A DNA stretch of 64,000 nt from Haliscomenobacter hydrossis DSM 1100 (GCF_000212735.1 NC_015510.1:5023001-5087000); one strand, 5' to 3'; counted from the stretch's first letter, positions 35,069 to 44,226 are shown. Program-made: numbers and translations. The notes: generated by a model from the sequence alone, not told the origin.

Positions 35069-35075
35069 ACAATAA

Positions 35076-36356
35076 ATGTCCAAACACATCCTCACCGCCC
35101 TGCCCGAGCTCATCGAAGCTGGCCTCATCAGCCCCGCAACTGCTGATGAGATTGTGGCGTATTACGAAAAAAAACGGGATCATTCGCCCAATAAATTGCT
35201 CCTGGCCTTTGCCATTTTTGGGGCTTTGCTGACGGGCTTGGGCATCATCCTGATCATTGCCCACAACTGGGACCATTTCAGTCAGATGACCAAAACCATT
35301 TTTGCCTTTTTGCCGCTGCTGATCGGGCAAGTGGTGGCAGGATTTACCATTTTGCGCAAGCCCGGTAACATGGTGTGGCAGGAAGCCAGTGCCATTTTTC
35401 TCACGCTATCGATTGGTGCGAGCATTTCGCTGGTCAGCCAGATTTACAACTTGTTGGGTGACCTGAGTTCGTTTTTATTCTGGTGGACACTGTTGAGCCT
35501 GCCCTTGATGTACCTGCTGCGTTCCTCGATGGCCTCGCTTTTGTTTTGGTGTGGCGCGGCTTATTACGCAGCCCAGGCAGGTTATTTTGAGCGTGGGCAT
35601 TCCGCCAGTCCCTGGTATTGGTTGTTTGTGCTGGCGGCATTGCCGTATTATTATCAGCTGAGCAAACGGGCGGGGGCGAGCAATTTTGCCAATTTTCACC
35701 ACCTGATGGTGCCTATTTCGCTGGTCATCGTTTTTGGAACCGAATCCCACCACCATCCTTCCATCATGTTTTTGGCTTACATGAGCCTGTTTGGTTTGTT
35801 GCACTTGTTGGGGATGTGGATCAAAAGTTGGAGCCCGGAGAGCAACATTTCAGGATATCAAATGGCGGGAAAACTGGGTCCTCTGGGGCTATTGATGTGG
35901 TTCAGTTTTTACAGTTCCTGGGGCGAACTCCATTTTCAACCCAACCCGGAACCATTCTGGATGGGTGTAGAGTTATTTTGGTTCCTTGGATTGTCAATCC
36001 TGTTTATTGCCTTACAACTTTGGTTGCACCGTCAAAAAACCGAGGTATCCAGCCTGTTTAATTTGTTGCCTTTTGCATTCGCGCTGTTTTTTTTCATCTC
36101 TATGCACAACCCCTTTGTCAGTACCGTATTGGTGAATTTGCTGCTGCTGGGGATTGGCATTGCAACGGTGGTAGAAGGCAGTCAAAAAAACTCCATCGCT
36201 ACCCTCAATATCGGCATGTTGACCCTGACTGGCCTCTTGATTTGCCGTTTTTTTGACCTCAAAATCGACTTCGTCGTACGGGGTATCCTGTTCATCATTG
36301 TGGGGGTAGGGTTCTTTCTGGGCAATTATTGGATGATCAAAAAGAGAAAATCATGA
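35076..36356 (+). CDS. DUF2157 multi-pass membrane protein
   Basis: The 426-residue protein starts with a short cytoplasmic helix (ALPELIEAGLISPATADEIVAYYEKK) typical of DUF2157 and continues with about ten or eleven membrane helices (AFAIFGALLTGLGIILIIAHNWDHF and following). Function is unknown. Its stop overlaps the start of the GDYXXLXY gene by four bases; the two families are often found together, so they probably form a complex. Confidence 0.82.
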   Translation: MSKHILTALPELIEAGLISPATADEIVAYYEKKRDHSPNKLLLAFAIFGALLTGLGIILIIAHNWDHFSQMTKTIFAFLPLLIGQVVAGFTILRKPGNMVWQEASAIFLTLSIGASISLVSQIYNLLGDLSSFLFWWTLLSLPLMYLLRSSMASLLFWCGAAYYAAQAGYFERGHSASPWYWLFVLAALPYYYQLSKRAGASNFANFHHLMVPISLVIVFGTESHHHPSIMFLAYMSLFGLLHLLGMWIKSWSPESNISGYQMAGKLGPLGLLMWFSFYSSWGELHFQPNPEPFWMGVELFWFLGLSILFIALQLWLHRQKTEVSSLFNLLPFAFALFFFISMHNPFVSTVLVNLLLLGIGIATVVEGSQKNSIATLNIGMLTLTGLLICRFFDLKIDFVVRGILFIIVGVGFFLGNYWMIKKRKS

Positions 36357-36886
36357 ACCAGCAATATCGATTTGGATTGTTTGTGCTGCTCGCCCTGGTA
36401 CAGTTGTATTTTCCAGGCAAAATGGTCTACGACAGCAACAAGGTGTTGTGGTTAGGGCAGGCTTTTAAGTTTGAAACCCGCCCCGTTGATCCGGCTGATC
36501 CTTTCCGCGGGCGTTACGTGGCGCTTAATTTTGCGGCCAATCAGTTTGATGGATCAACTGAAAATGCCTGGAAACGCAACGATCCAGTATTTGTTCTGCT
36601 CGAAACGGATGCGGAAGGTTACGCCAAAATCAAAGGCTTGAGCCGCAACAAACCAGCGCAGGAAGAAGCATTTGTATCAGCCAAAGTGAGCTACGTATGG
36701 AAAAACCAGGTCACGATATTTTACCCCTTTAGCCGTTTTTACATGGAAGAAAACAAGGCGCAAAAGGCCGAACAGATCTATCGCAGGGTCAATGCCGGCT
36801 ATGCGCTAGTAAAAGTGTACAAGGGAGAAGCGGTGCTGGAGGATGTGCTGGTGAAGGGGAAATCGTTACGTGAGTTGGCGCGGTAG
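36353..36886 (+). CDS. GDYXXLXY-domain membrane-anchored protein
   Basis: The 177-residue protein has one N-terminal membrane helix (about 7-24) and the family motif region DPADPFRGRYVALNF, in which the named GDYxxLxY pattern appears as GRYVALNF. The remainder is a small beta-rich domain facing the periplasm. The ATG at 36353 overlaps the DUF2157 stop (ATGA) and starts directly at the membrane helix; an upstream start at 36329 is possible. Function unknown; associated with DUF2157/DUF4401 proteins. Confidence 0.8.
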   Translation: MNQQYRFGLFVLLALVQLYFPGKMVYDSNKVLWLGQAFKFETRPVDPADPFRGRYVALNFAANQFDGSTENAWKRNDPVFVLLETDAEGYAKIKGLSRNKPAQEEAFVSAKVSYVWKNQVTIFYPFSRFYMEENKAQKAEQIYRRVNAGYALVKVYKGEAVLEDVLVKGKSLRELAR

Positions 36887-36964
36887 TCAGCGTTGGTGAT
36901 GGTTCAATTCTTGGCTGGAAGATTAGGGTATCTGGTTTAAAACACAAATTATATTGTATGCTAT

Positions 36965-37384
36965 ATGCCAAAAAGAGATAATTTTCACGAAAAAGTGACA
37001 AGCGCTCTACGAAAAGATGGCTGGATTATCACCAATGACCCGCTTTTTGTGCCTACTCAAGGCGGTGTTAACTTTTTTATCGATTTGGGCCTTGAACGAA
37101 TCATCGGAGCAGAAAAAAATGGCCAAAACATTGCTGTCGAGATCAAAAGTTTCGATCAAAACACACCTGTTTACAGTTTTTATGAAATATTGGGGCAGTT
37201 CCTCATCTATGAATTGGCCTTGGCAGAGCAAGTGAGTCCTTGGGAATTGTACATTGCTATTGCTGATTTGGGCTTCAAAAAACTGGATGAAGCACCCATT
37301 TTTAACAAGGCCATCCAGCAATTTAGGTTGAAATTCATTATCTTTGATCCATTCACAGAGACGATAAAGCAATGGAAAAAGTAA
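36965..37384 (+). CDS. xisH: XisH-family nuclease-like protein
   Basis: The 139-residue protein matches XisH: it opens KRDNFHEKVTSALRKDGWIITNDPL, then ID.GLERIIGAEKNGQNIAVEIKSF, where the Glu-x-Lys fits a PD-(D/E)XK nuclease core, and later YEILGQFLIYELAL. XisH and XisI were first described as controlling factors for excision of the cyanobacterial fdxN element and occur as a mobile cassette in cyanobacteria and some Bacteroidota. The end overlaps xisI by 13 bases, the usual coupling of this pair. Confidence 0.88.
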   Translation: MPKRDNFHEKVTSALRKDGWIITNDPLFVPTQGGVNFFIDLGLERIIGAEKNGQNIAVEIKSFDQNTPVYSFYEILGQFLIYELALAEQVSPWELYIAIADLGFKKLDEAPIFNKAIQQFRLKFIIFDPFTETIKQWKK

Positions 37385-37710
37385 AAAAATACCAGAAAAT
37401 CATCTTGCAGGTATTGGAAGAATACGCCAGTATCAAGTCTCCGTTCATGCCTGAAGTTGAGAACCTCATCATTGCCGACACCAAAAATCACCACTATCAG
37501 CTCGTACGTATGGGCTGGTACAAAGACCGACATGTACATTATACCGTATTCCATTTTGATATTTTAGACAATAAGGTCTGGATTCAAGAGAATCGGACTG
37601 ATGTGAAGATAGATGAGGAGCTGATTGAGGCAGGGATAGCAGCTAAAGATATTTGTTCGGGGATGGAACATCCAGCGATGCGGAGATTGGTGGAAGGGGC
37701 GAGGGCGTAG
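37372..37710 (+). CDS. xisI: XisI-family protein
   Basis: The 112-residue protein matches XisI: the segment NHHYQLVRMGWYKDRHVHYTVFHFDILDNKVWIQENRTDV and the C-terminal LIEAGIAAKDICSGMEHPAMR are family landmarks. XisI is always found with XisH, probably as a binding partner; the molecular role is not known. The gene starts inside the end of xisH and is the second gene of the cassette. Confidence 0.88.
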   Translation: MEKVKKYQKIILQVLEEYASIKSPFMPEVENLIIADTKNHHYQLVRMGWYKDRHVHYTVFHFDILDNKVWIQENRTDVKIDEELIEAGIAAKDICSGMEHPAMRRLVEGARA

Positions 37711-37807
37711 GGGATTGAAGTTGACTATTTCAATTCTAACATAAAGTTGTTTAAAACGCAGTATTAAATATAAAAAACACGAACTTTTACTTAAGAAATC
37801 CCAAATA

Positions 37808-38662
37808 ATGAAAAAACAGTTGATTCTTATTTCTTCAATTTTGCTTAGTCTATTGTATTGTAGCAGTTGTATTTCCCAAACTACCACTAATCATAATATG
37901 GTTTTTGTGCGTGGTGGTACATTTAGCATGGGGTGTACTACTGAACAGGCAAGTGATTGTGATGAATCTGAAAAACCAATCCATCAGGTTACGCTTAGTG
38001 ATTATTACATAGGGAAATATGAAGTAACTATACAAGAGTTTAAAGCCTTTGTTGACGCCACGAATTATCAAACAGATGCAGATAAAGAGGGTTGGAGCTT
38101 AGTGTGGGATGGAAAGGGAATGCTGAATAAAAATCTAGTGAACTGGAAGTGTGATACTGAGGGCAATAGACTTTCACCATCTGAGTATAATAGGCCAGTT
38201 ATTCACATCAGTAGTAGTGATGCTATTGCATATTGTCAATGGCTATCGCAAAATACAGGAAAGAACTATCGTCTACCTACTGAAGCAGAATGGGAGTATG
38301 CTGCAAGAGGCGGAAACCTGAGTAAAAGATATAAATATTCTGGTAGCAATAACTTAGATGAAGTAGCTTGGCATTTCGATAATTCTGGGGGTAAAATACA
38401 TTTAGTTGGATACAAAAAAGCAAATGAACTAGGTTTGTATGACATGAGTGGTAATGTATGGGAATGGTGTCAGGACTGGGAAGGAGATTATAAGGACCAG
38501 CCTCAAACTAATCCAACAGGATCAGAATCAGATTCAAGTTGCTGTCGAATTTTTCGTGGTGGAAGTTGGAATCATGGTGCTGCATCATGTCGTGTTTCAA
38601 ATCGGAGCTATATTTCTCCATGGGTTAGTACTTACAATATAGGTTTTCGTCTAGCCCTTTGA
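37808..38662 (+). CDS. Formylglycine-generating enzyme-like (FGE-sulfatase) secreted protein
   Basis: The 284-residue protein has a signal peptide with cysteines (LLYCSSCISQ, perhaps a lipobox) and one FGE-sulfatase domain: FVRGGTFSMGC, YYIGKYEVTIQEFKAFV, YRLPTEAEWEYAARGG, GLYDMSGNVWEWCQDW, CRIFRGGSWNHG and FRLAL. The fold occurs in formylglycine-generating enzymes, EgtB/SenA-type sulfoxide synthases and many Bacteroidota gliding or surface proteins; the latter is likelier for a secreted form. The two active-site cysteines of aerobic FGE are not clearly present. It is markedly more AT-rich than the genes around 30-36 kb, as are xisHI and the gene after it. Confidence 0.83.
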   Translation: MKKQLILISSILLSLLYCSSCISQTTTNHNMVFVRGGTFSMGCTTEQASDCDESEKPIHQVTLSDYYIGKYEVTIQEFKAFVDATNYQTDADKEGWSLVWDGKGMLNKNLVNWKCDTEGNRLSPSEYNRPVIHISSSDAIAYCQWLSQNTGKNYRLPTEAEWEYAARGGNLSKRYKYSGSNNLDEVAWHFDNSGGKIHLVGYKKANELGLYDMSGNVWEWCQDWEGDYKDQPQTNPTGSESDSSCCRIFRGGSWNHGAASCRVSNRSYISPWVSTYNIGFRLAL

Positions 38663-38698
38663 GCCAAAAAAGTTAGATTTATTTAAATTGTTAACTTA

Positions 38699-39565
38699 AT
38701 GAGTAATAGTCACTACAAAAAATTGGTAGTCTCAAGGGTGGGAACATTTATTCAGGAGAGCAAAATCGCTGACAAGTTCAGACATATGGGGCTACGGGGT
38801 GAAGTTCGAGAAAGTGGTTTAGGGAAATTAATAAAAGACTTGTTGCCAGCGACTTGGGAAATAGGTTCAGGTATCATTATTGATGAAAACGACAATGATT
38901 CAAGTCAAATGGACATTGTTATATTTTATAAGGAAGCATTACCTATTTTGTTTTACACAGCAAGTAAGGCAGCAATCTTTCCCATTGAAAGTTGTTCCGT
39001 CGTTATTGAAGTTAAAACCACCTCAAAAGCGACAGAACTTAGAAAAACTGTTAGAAGCTTTAACGAGCTTAAACTACTTATTCCTCAACATGAAAAGATC
39101 GTAAACCCTACTTTCTCTTTAAGACCAATTAGAGTTTACTTAGCTTTAGATTCAAATTTATCAAAAAAGGACGATTTTGAAAGCTATAAAGAAATTGATG
39201 AAAATTATGATACAGATCCTGCAATTGAAATTATGTGTATTATTGGAAAAGGACTTTGGTACTTCCAAGAATTCCAACCGGATCTCGAAGAAAAAGAATT
39301 CTACGAACATTTTCCACGCCCTAAAATTTGGGAGAGAGATAAGCAAAAGGATGAAAAAGGAATATGGCGGTTCATTCCTAGTGACCAACAATATACAGAG
39401 TTAGTTTATCTCCTTTGTATAATAACTAATCGCTCGATAGTACCTTTCACTCATGGGGATCTAAATATGATCGACTACCTTTTTACTTTTGAGGAAATAA
39501 TGCAATTTTCCATTAAAGAGCTGGAAAGAAAGGGGTATTTTAATGCCAATAGTACAAAAAGATAA
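38699..39565 (+). CDS. DUF6602-like nuclease-fold protein
   Basis: The 288-residue protein has an N-terminal helical part and then a PD-(D/E)XK-like core: EIGSGIIIDENDNDSSQMDIVIF holds an acidic residue after the Gln-Met pair, and SCSVVIEVKTTSK gives Glu-Val-Lys. This layout fits DUF6602, an uncharacterised family often found near defence and mobile genes. There is no signal peptide or membrane segment. The gene is AT-rich, on the same strand as the FGE-like gene 36 bases upstream. Whether it cuts DNA is inference. Confidence 0.65.
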   Translation: MSNSHYKKLVVSRVGTFIQESKIADKFRHMGLRGEVRESGLGKLIKDLLPATWEIGSGIIIDENDNDSSQMDIVIFYKEALPILFYTASKAAIFPIESCSVVIEVKTTSKATELRKTVRSFNELKLLIPQHEKIVNPTFSLRPIRVYLALDSNLSKKDDFESYKEIDENYDTDPAIEIMCIIGKGLWYFQEFQPDLEEKEFYEHFPRPKIWERDKQKDEKGIWRFIPSDQQYTELVYLLCIITNRSIVPFTHGDLNMIDYLFTFEEIMQFSIKELERKGYFNANSTKR

Positions 39566-39775
39566 TTCTACCCCGTTAGCACAAGTCTATGTCACGCCCA
39601 ACCTACGGGGCAAGTCTGATGACTTACCCCGGTTATTTGCGCCTCTATTGATGCAAGACATGCACCATCTTCTACAGATACAATAATTTAACAATCTTTT
39701 CTAGCTAATCTGGTACTTTGAATGGCTCGTTATCTCTTAATTACGCACGTAAGAAGACGTTTAGCCTAAAAGCCC

Positions 39776-39789
39776 CGCGGTATACCGCG
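39776..39789. repeat. 14-base perfect palindrome
   Basis: CGCGGTATACCGCG is its own reverse complement and is flanked by AGCC and GGCT. It lies in the 273-base gap between the convergent DUF6602 and START genes; nothing else was found there. It may be a weak hairpin terminator or a protein site. Confidence 0.4.
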
Positions 39790-39838
39790 TAAGGCTCCTC
39801 GATAACCCTTCATTCAAAAATCAAAAATGCCTTCTGGT

Positions 39839-40486
39839 TTACTCCCGCAAAAACCCCACACTTGCTTTCTCATACTTGCCCAATTGCTGTTTGAGTCCCA
39901 TGATGCTTTTTACGGGGCCATCATCAGCTGCTAAATTCACCAGCCATTTAGGGATATTCCCGGCGGGATCGGATTTGAGTTGATATTCCAGCCGAACCAT
40001 GCCACTGGGCAGTGGCGTATACGTCCACTTGGTCTCCAGGATTTTGATGCGTACAATGCCCTCCTTTTCCGGGATCAAGTGATGCGCAGATTTGCTCACC
40101 GAAGTCACCTGTTTGGTGTGAGGATCTTGCTTCATGACATAATGCACCACCATATCGCGGTCGGAAAAAGGGAGCGGAAAATCGGTGCGCATGTACAAAT
40201 ACCCCTCGGTTTCATTGACGCCGCGAACCAGATGAGACTCTTTGAGGCGATACGCCCAGTTTTTTAGATTGGGTATGTCGGTCGCCAAAGCCACTACCGC
40301 ATTTAGGCTGGCGCGAACCTCCGTGCGGAGCTTTAATTCCAGAATTCCGGTTGCACTATCCTTGCGGGTATAAACTTGCACGCCATTGTGGTCGTGGCGA
40401 AATTTCCAAGGATTATTTTGGGCTACTATATCGTTGCATAAGGCTAAACAGGCACTTAGCCATAGCAACATGGTCAGGCATCTCAT
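39839..40486 (-). CDS. Secreted START-domain lipid-binding protein
   Basis: The 215-residue protein has a signal peptide (to DIVAQ, about residue 23) followed by one START domain: WKFRHDHNGVQVYTRK, FPLPFSDRDMVVHYVMK, ESHLVRGVNETEGYLYMRTDFP and IPKWLVNLAADDGPVKSIMGLKQQL. START domains bind lipids in a deep cavity. Secreted START proteins are frequent in Bacteroidota and Gammaproteobacteria. The gene is downstream of the POT transporter on the same strand, with a hairpin between. Confidence 0.82.
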   Translation of the reverse strand: MRCLTMLLWLSACLALCNDIVAQNNPWKFRHDHNGVQVYTRKDSATGILELKLRTEVRASLNAVVALATDIPNLKNWAYRLKESHLVRGVNETEGYLYMRTDFPLPFSDRDMVVHYVMKQDPHTKQVTSVSKSAHHLIPEKEGIVRIKILETKWTYTPLPSGMVRLEYQLKSDPAGNIPKWLVNLAADDGPVKSIMGLKQQLGKYEKASVGFLRE

Positions 40487-40561
40487 TGCGGGTGTTTTTA
40501 ACAGTCGTACGCCTGAATAAACGATTTTAGAGCGCGGTTTGTTTCAAGCCAGTTGGGCATT

Positions 40562-40611
40562 AAATTCCATGACCGGGTGAGCACAGTTTGTGCCATCCGG
40601 TCATGGAATTT
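40562..40611. terminator. Hairpin after the POT transporter gene
   Basis: AAATTCCATGACCGG (40562-40576) pairs perfectly with CCGGTCATGGAATTT (40597-40611), loop 20 bases. It lies 40 bases after the POT stop on the minus strand. The T-run is weak, so termination is likely but not certain. Confidence 0.6.
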
Positions 40612-40650
40612 GATTTATAGCTTGTTTTAAATAATAGCCTTGGATATAGA

Positions 40651-42135
40651 TTAATTCACATTACCCATCCATTTTTTCAAAATAGGGTTAAATAGGATAA
40701 ACAATGCCCCCGAAATTACGGAGAAGACGACCACAGACATGAATAGCGCTGGCATTTGGCTGGCATTTTCGGCGTCAACCCCACCGGCAAACAGACCAGC
40801 AATTAAGTTACCCAAAGAAGCGCCCACGAACCATATGCCCATCATTTGGCCTACATAACGTTTGGGCGAGAGTTTGGTCGTAGCACTCAAGCCGACCGGA
40901 CTCAGGGTCAGTTCCCCAATGGAGTGCAGGAAAAATGTAAACCACAGCCAGCCCATCCCTACTTTGGTACCGGCAGCGGCGTATTGGGCGGCAAAATACA
41001 TCACTACAAATCCCAAACCCATCAGGATGATTCCAATGCCGAATTTAATGGGGGTGTTGGGGTTAAGGTTTCTAGCCGCCAATTTTACCCATATCCAGCC
41101 TACAATGGGCGCAAAAATGATGATGACCAATGCATTTACACTCTGCAACATTCCAGCGGGCATTTCCCAGGTGCCAATCATTCGATTGGTGAAATCTCGC
41201 GCAAAAAGGTTCAACGAAGATCCGGCTTGTTCAAAACCCGACCAAAATAGGGCGGCACCAATGAATAGACAGAAAATGACCAATACTTTTTTCAGCTCAA
41301 CCGGGTCTAGGCCACCCGCTACCATGATGTATAAGAAATAAAACAAGGTAATTACAACAATGATGATCCCGACCGCTTGAGCAATTCCGGTTGCGGTAGT
41401 GACATCGATGACTTTGAAGTATTGTAGCAGCGCTAAAAAACCAACCAATGCCAGGGCCAAAATGCCGGTAAGCACGGTATTGGTTTTGCGTACCACTTTT
41501 CCTTCCTCCGTTTCTTCTTTGAGCTTCGGTTTCAGCCCCAGGTCGTTTAGTTTGCCTTGGGTGAGCCTGAATTGGAGCAAACCAAAAAACATCCCGATGG
41601 CAGCAGCACCAAAACCCCAGTGCCAGTTGTAATCGGCGAGCAAAGGAACCAGGATTTGGCCCAAAAAGGAACCGAGGTTAATGCCCATGTAAAAGATCGA
41701 AAACCCTTGATCTCGACGTGCACCGCCTTCTGGATAAAGGTCACCTACCACGGTACTGATGTTGGGTTTGAGCAACCCCGTTCCGGTAGCAACAAACACC
41801 AGACCCACTACAAAAATACCCGGACTACCCGGTATCGCCAGAATGAGGTGGCCGATCATGATCAGAATACCTCCGTACCAGATCGCTTTGCGTTGCCCCA
41901 AAATATTGTCGGCCAACCAGCCGCCCGGCAAGGTGAACAGATAAACCGCAGCGGTATACAAGCCATAAATGGCCCCGGCATTGGATGGATCAATACCCAG
42001 ACCTTTATCGGCAACCGAAGCGGTCATGAACAGAATCAGAATGGCGCGCATCCCATAATAGGAAAAACGCTCCCACATTTCGGTAAAAAACAGCGTAGAC
42101 AATCCCGCTGGATGTCCAAAGAATCCCTTGCTCAT
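40651..42135 (-). CDS. POT-family proton-coupled oligopeptide transporter
   Basis: The 494-residue protein has about 14 membrane helices and the POT signature in helix 1: TEMWERFSYYGMRAILILFM with the proton-coupling ExxER motif. It continues with LNPNISTVVGDLYPEG-like sequence (LLKPNISTVVGDLYP), FSIFYMGINLGSFLG, and SPVGLSATTKLSPKRYVGQMMGIWF. POT proteins import di- and tripeptides with protons, which fits the peptidase genes in the window. The ATG start directly precedes the signature helix. Confidence 0.93.
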   Translation of the reverse strand: MSKGFFGHPAGLSTLFFTEMWERFSYYGMRAILILFMTASVADKGLGIDPSNAGAIYGLYTAAVYLFTLPGGWLADNILGQRKAIWYGGILIMIGHLILAIPGSPGIFVVGLVFVATGTGLLKPNISTVVGDLYPEGGARRDQGFSIFYMGINLGSFLGQILVPLLADYNWHWGFGAAAIGMFFGLLQFRLTQGKLNDLGLKPKLKEETEEGKVVRKTNTVLTGILALALVGFLALLQYFKVIDVTTATGIAQAVGIIIVVITLFYFLYIMVAGGLDPVELKKVLVIFCLFIGAALFWSGFEQAGSSLNLFARDFTNRMIGTWEMPAGMLQSVNALVIIIFAPIVGWIWVKLAARNLNPNTPIKFGIGIILMGLGFVVMYFAAQYAAAGTKVGMGWLWFTFFLHSIGELTLSPVGLSATTKLSPKRYVGQMMGIWFVGASLGNLIAGLFAGGVDAENASQMPALFMSVVVFSVISGALFILFNPILKKWMGNVN

Positions 42136-42210
42136 ACGTTAACCCGTAAGTGTGTCAGTAAATTTTTTCCAAAAAAGTGCATCATTCAACTGAAGCGATA
42201 CACTTGCTGC

Positions 42211-42218
42211 TAAAGATA
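42211..42218 (-). promoter_or_regulatory. Possible -7 promoter box of the POT gene
   Basis: On the minus strand this reads TATCTTTA, seven of eight bases of TAnnTTTG, 75 bases before the ATG of the POT gene. No -33 element was seen; the call is weak. Confidence 0.25.
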
Positions 42219-42419
42219 GGGATATTCACTTATTTACCTTGTGAATTGGCGGAAATCGAGCAAATTGTCGGCTAGGGAGGAGTTATCTCTTCAGTCCATG
42301 CACCTGCTGTAAATACTTCCAACTCGTCAAGATGGAGACAAAATCAACAAAATGCCAGCTTGATCATTGGCTTTTCATCCATAAATACCTGATTTTCGCC
42401 TTAAAATAATTTCAGAGCC

Positions 42420-43244
42420 ATGCGCAGCCTCATCTTACCCGTTTTATTAGCCCTTTCCTTATTTGCCTGTGAAGAAATCCCTCCAGTGATTACTCCGCTC
42501 GAACCAGGTGGCAATCCCAATACCACCAAACGCCGTGTACTGATCGAAGAATTCACCGGCGTGCGCTGCGTGAACTGTCCGGCAGGTACGGTGGAGGTGC
42601 TCAATTTACGGGAATTGTACAAAGACCAGTTGATTTCTGTGGGCATTCACGCGGGGTCTTTTGCACCCCCTTACCCCGATAGTAAATATGATTTTCGAAC
42701 TCCGGAGGGTGATGCCATCATCAACCTGTTGAGTAAACCACTGGGCTACCCTTCGGCTGTAGTCAACCGAAAACAGTATGATGGAGAATTTGATTTGCAG
42801 TTGGGGCGCTCACAGTGGGCTGGCTATATTGCGCAAGAGCTGGCGGCTCCGCCAGTGGTGGAAGTCAAGTTGAGCATTACCTACAATCCCGTTACGCGTG
42901 GCTTGCAGGTAAGTGTAGATACCGAAGCATTGCTCCCGCTGCCCCAGGAAGACATCCGCCTGAGTGTGATGTTGGCCGAAGACAACGTGGTGGATGTACA
43001 ACTGACGCCCGATGGTAAAACCGCTGATTATTCCCACCGCCACAATTTGCGCGATATGCTGACTCCTTTTGACGGGGAACCGATTGGCGCGGATTTGAGC
43101 AGCAAAAAGAAAGCTACCCGGGCTTATCCGTTTTTTATCCCGGCTAACTGGATCGAAAAAAATTGTAGCGTAATCGCCTTTGCGCACCTGGGTGGGAGCA
43201 AATTGGATGTTTTGCAGGTGAGTGAGCTGAAGGTGGTGCAATAA
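42420..43244 (+). CDS. Omp28-related lipoprotein with thioredoxin-like CxxC
   Basis: The 274-residue protein has a lipoprotein signal (lipobox LFAC, Cys17) and the Omp28 family start RRVLIEEFTGVRCVNCPAGTVEV, where CVNC is a thioredoxin-like active site. Later come GYPSAVVNRK and a beta-sandwich C-terminal half. In this family the protein is tied to the outer membrane and may handle disulfides or fibre assembly; the function is not settled. A CACAAAG-word hairpin follows the stop. Confidence 0.82.
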   Translation: MRSLILPVLLALSLFACEEIPPVITPLEPGGNPNTTKRRVLIEEFTGVRCVNCPAGTVEVLNLRELYKDQLISVGIHAGSFAPPYPDSKYDFRTPEGDAIINLLSKPLGYPSAVVNRKQYDGEFDLQLGRSQWAGYIAQELAAPPVVEVKLSITYNPVTRGLQVSVDTEALLPLPQEDIRLSVMLAEDNVVDVQLTPDGKTADYSHRHNLRDMLTPFDGEPIGADLSSKKKATRAYPFFIPANWIEKNCSVIAFAHLGGSKLDVLQVSELKVVQ

Positions 43245-43283
43245 AAAGGGCTATAATATTAGTCACCTCCCAATTTCATGAGC

Positions 43284-43413
43284 GCTCAAAAGCGACACTT
43301 TTTAGCACAAGGAACACAAAGAAAAGCACAAAGGACACAAAGTAGCCGCTCGTCCTAGTGGACTTTGTGCTTTTCTTTGTGCCCTTTGTGCTATTTTTGA
43401 TTCGCTTTTGAGC
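43284..43413. repeat. CACAAAG-word inverted repeat
   Basis: The outer arms GCTCAAAAGCG (43284-43294) and CGCTTTTGAGC (43403-43413) are perfect. Inside, AGCACAAGGAACACAAAG and AAAAGCACAAAG on the left mirror CTTTGTGCTTTTCTTTGTG and CTTTGTGCT on the right. It lies between convergent genes and consists of tandem words like AGCACAAAGGACACAAAG. Confidence 0.88.
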
Positions 43414-43443
43414 TATAATAAAATTCGTGGTTGAACTGGGCGT

Positions 43444-44214
43444 TTACGCCAGTTCCCCCTGGTGCTCGGCAATTTTATCTCCGGTCAGGATCAAATCATC
43501 CACCAGAATCCGTCCGCAGTGCTCACATGCGATGATTTTCTTGCGCATGGAGATTTCCAACTGAACCTGTGGTGGGATTTTGTTGAAGCAGCCGCCACAA
43601 GAATCGCGTTGAACCGTAACCACGGCCAACCCATTGCGGTAAGAAGAACGGATTTTATCGTAGGCCTTGATCAAACGCTCTTCGATGTGTTCACGAGCAG
43701 CATTTGATTCGGCGCGTAAGGCGTTTTCCTGGTTCTCAGTTTTAGAGATGATCTCATTCAACTCAACTTGTTTGGCCTCCAGGTCTTTTTTCTTTTTGGC
43801 CAGGCGTTCTTCCGTATTCGCTTGACTTTCTTCCTGTTTGGCAACGTCCAATCTGGCTTGTTTGATGCGCTTTTCCGCCAATTGGATATCGAGATCCTGC
43901 ATTTCCAATTCCTTGGTCAATGCTTCGTATTCCCGGTTGTTTTTTACGTTGTCGAGTTGAGTCTTGTATTTGATTTTCAGCGCCTCTGCCTCCTTGATGT
44001 TGGTCGCGAAGCGAGCCACAATGGTTTGCAATTCTTTGACGCTGGTCACCGTCTTTTCCAGGCGGGTCTCCAAACCAACGATATCATCTTCCAAATCACT
44101 TACTTCCATGGGCAGTTCGCCCTTCAACACCTCAATTTCACCAATTTGAGCGTCGATGAGTTGGAGCTGATAAAGCGTTTTTAGCTTTTCTGCTACAGTA
44201 ATTTCGTTAGCCAT
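43444..44214 (-). CDS. Coiled-coil protein with C4 zinc ribbon
   Basis: The 256-residue protein is a long helical coiled coil (about 10-190) with a C-terminal zinc ribbon: CGGCFNKIPP and, about 26 residues later, CEHCGRIL. This is the layout of the C4-type zinc ribbon (DUF164/CT398) family, widely conserved and of uncertain function, with proposed roles in flagellar, secretion or nucleic-acid matters. It follows Nif3 on the same strand, 12 bases away; that pairing is common in Bacteroidota. Confidence 0.88.
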   Translation of the reverse strand: MANEITVAEKLKTLYQLQLIDAQIGEIEVLKGELPMEVSDLEDDIVGLETRLEKTVTSVKELQTIVARFATNIKEAEALKIKYKTQLDNVKNNREYEALTKELEMQDLDIQLAEKRIKQARLDVAKQEESQANTEERLAKKKKDLEAKQVELNEIISKTENQENALRAESNAAREHIEERLIKAYDKIRSSYRNGLAVVTVQRDSCGGCFNKIPPQVQLEISMRKKIIACEHCGRILVDDLILTGDKIAEHQGELA

Positions 44215-44226
44215 GTTTGGTTGTTG

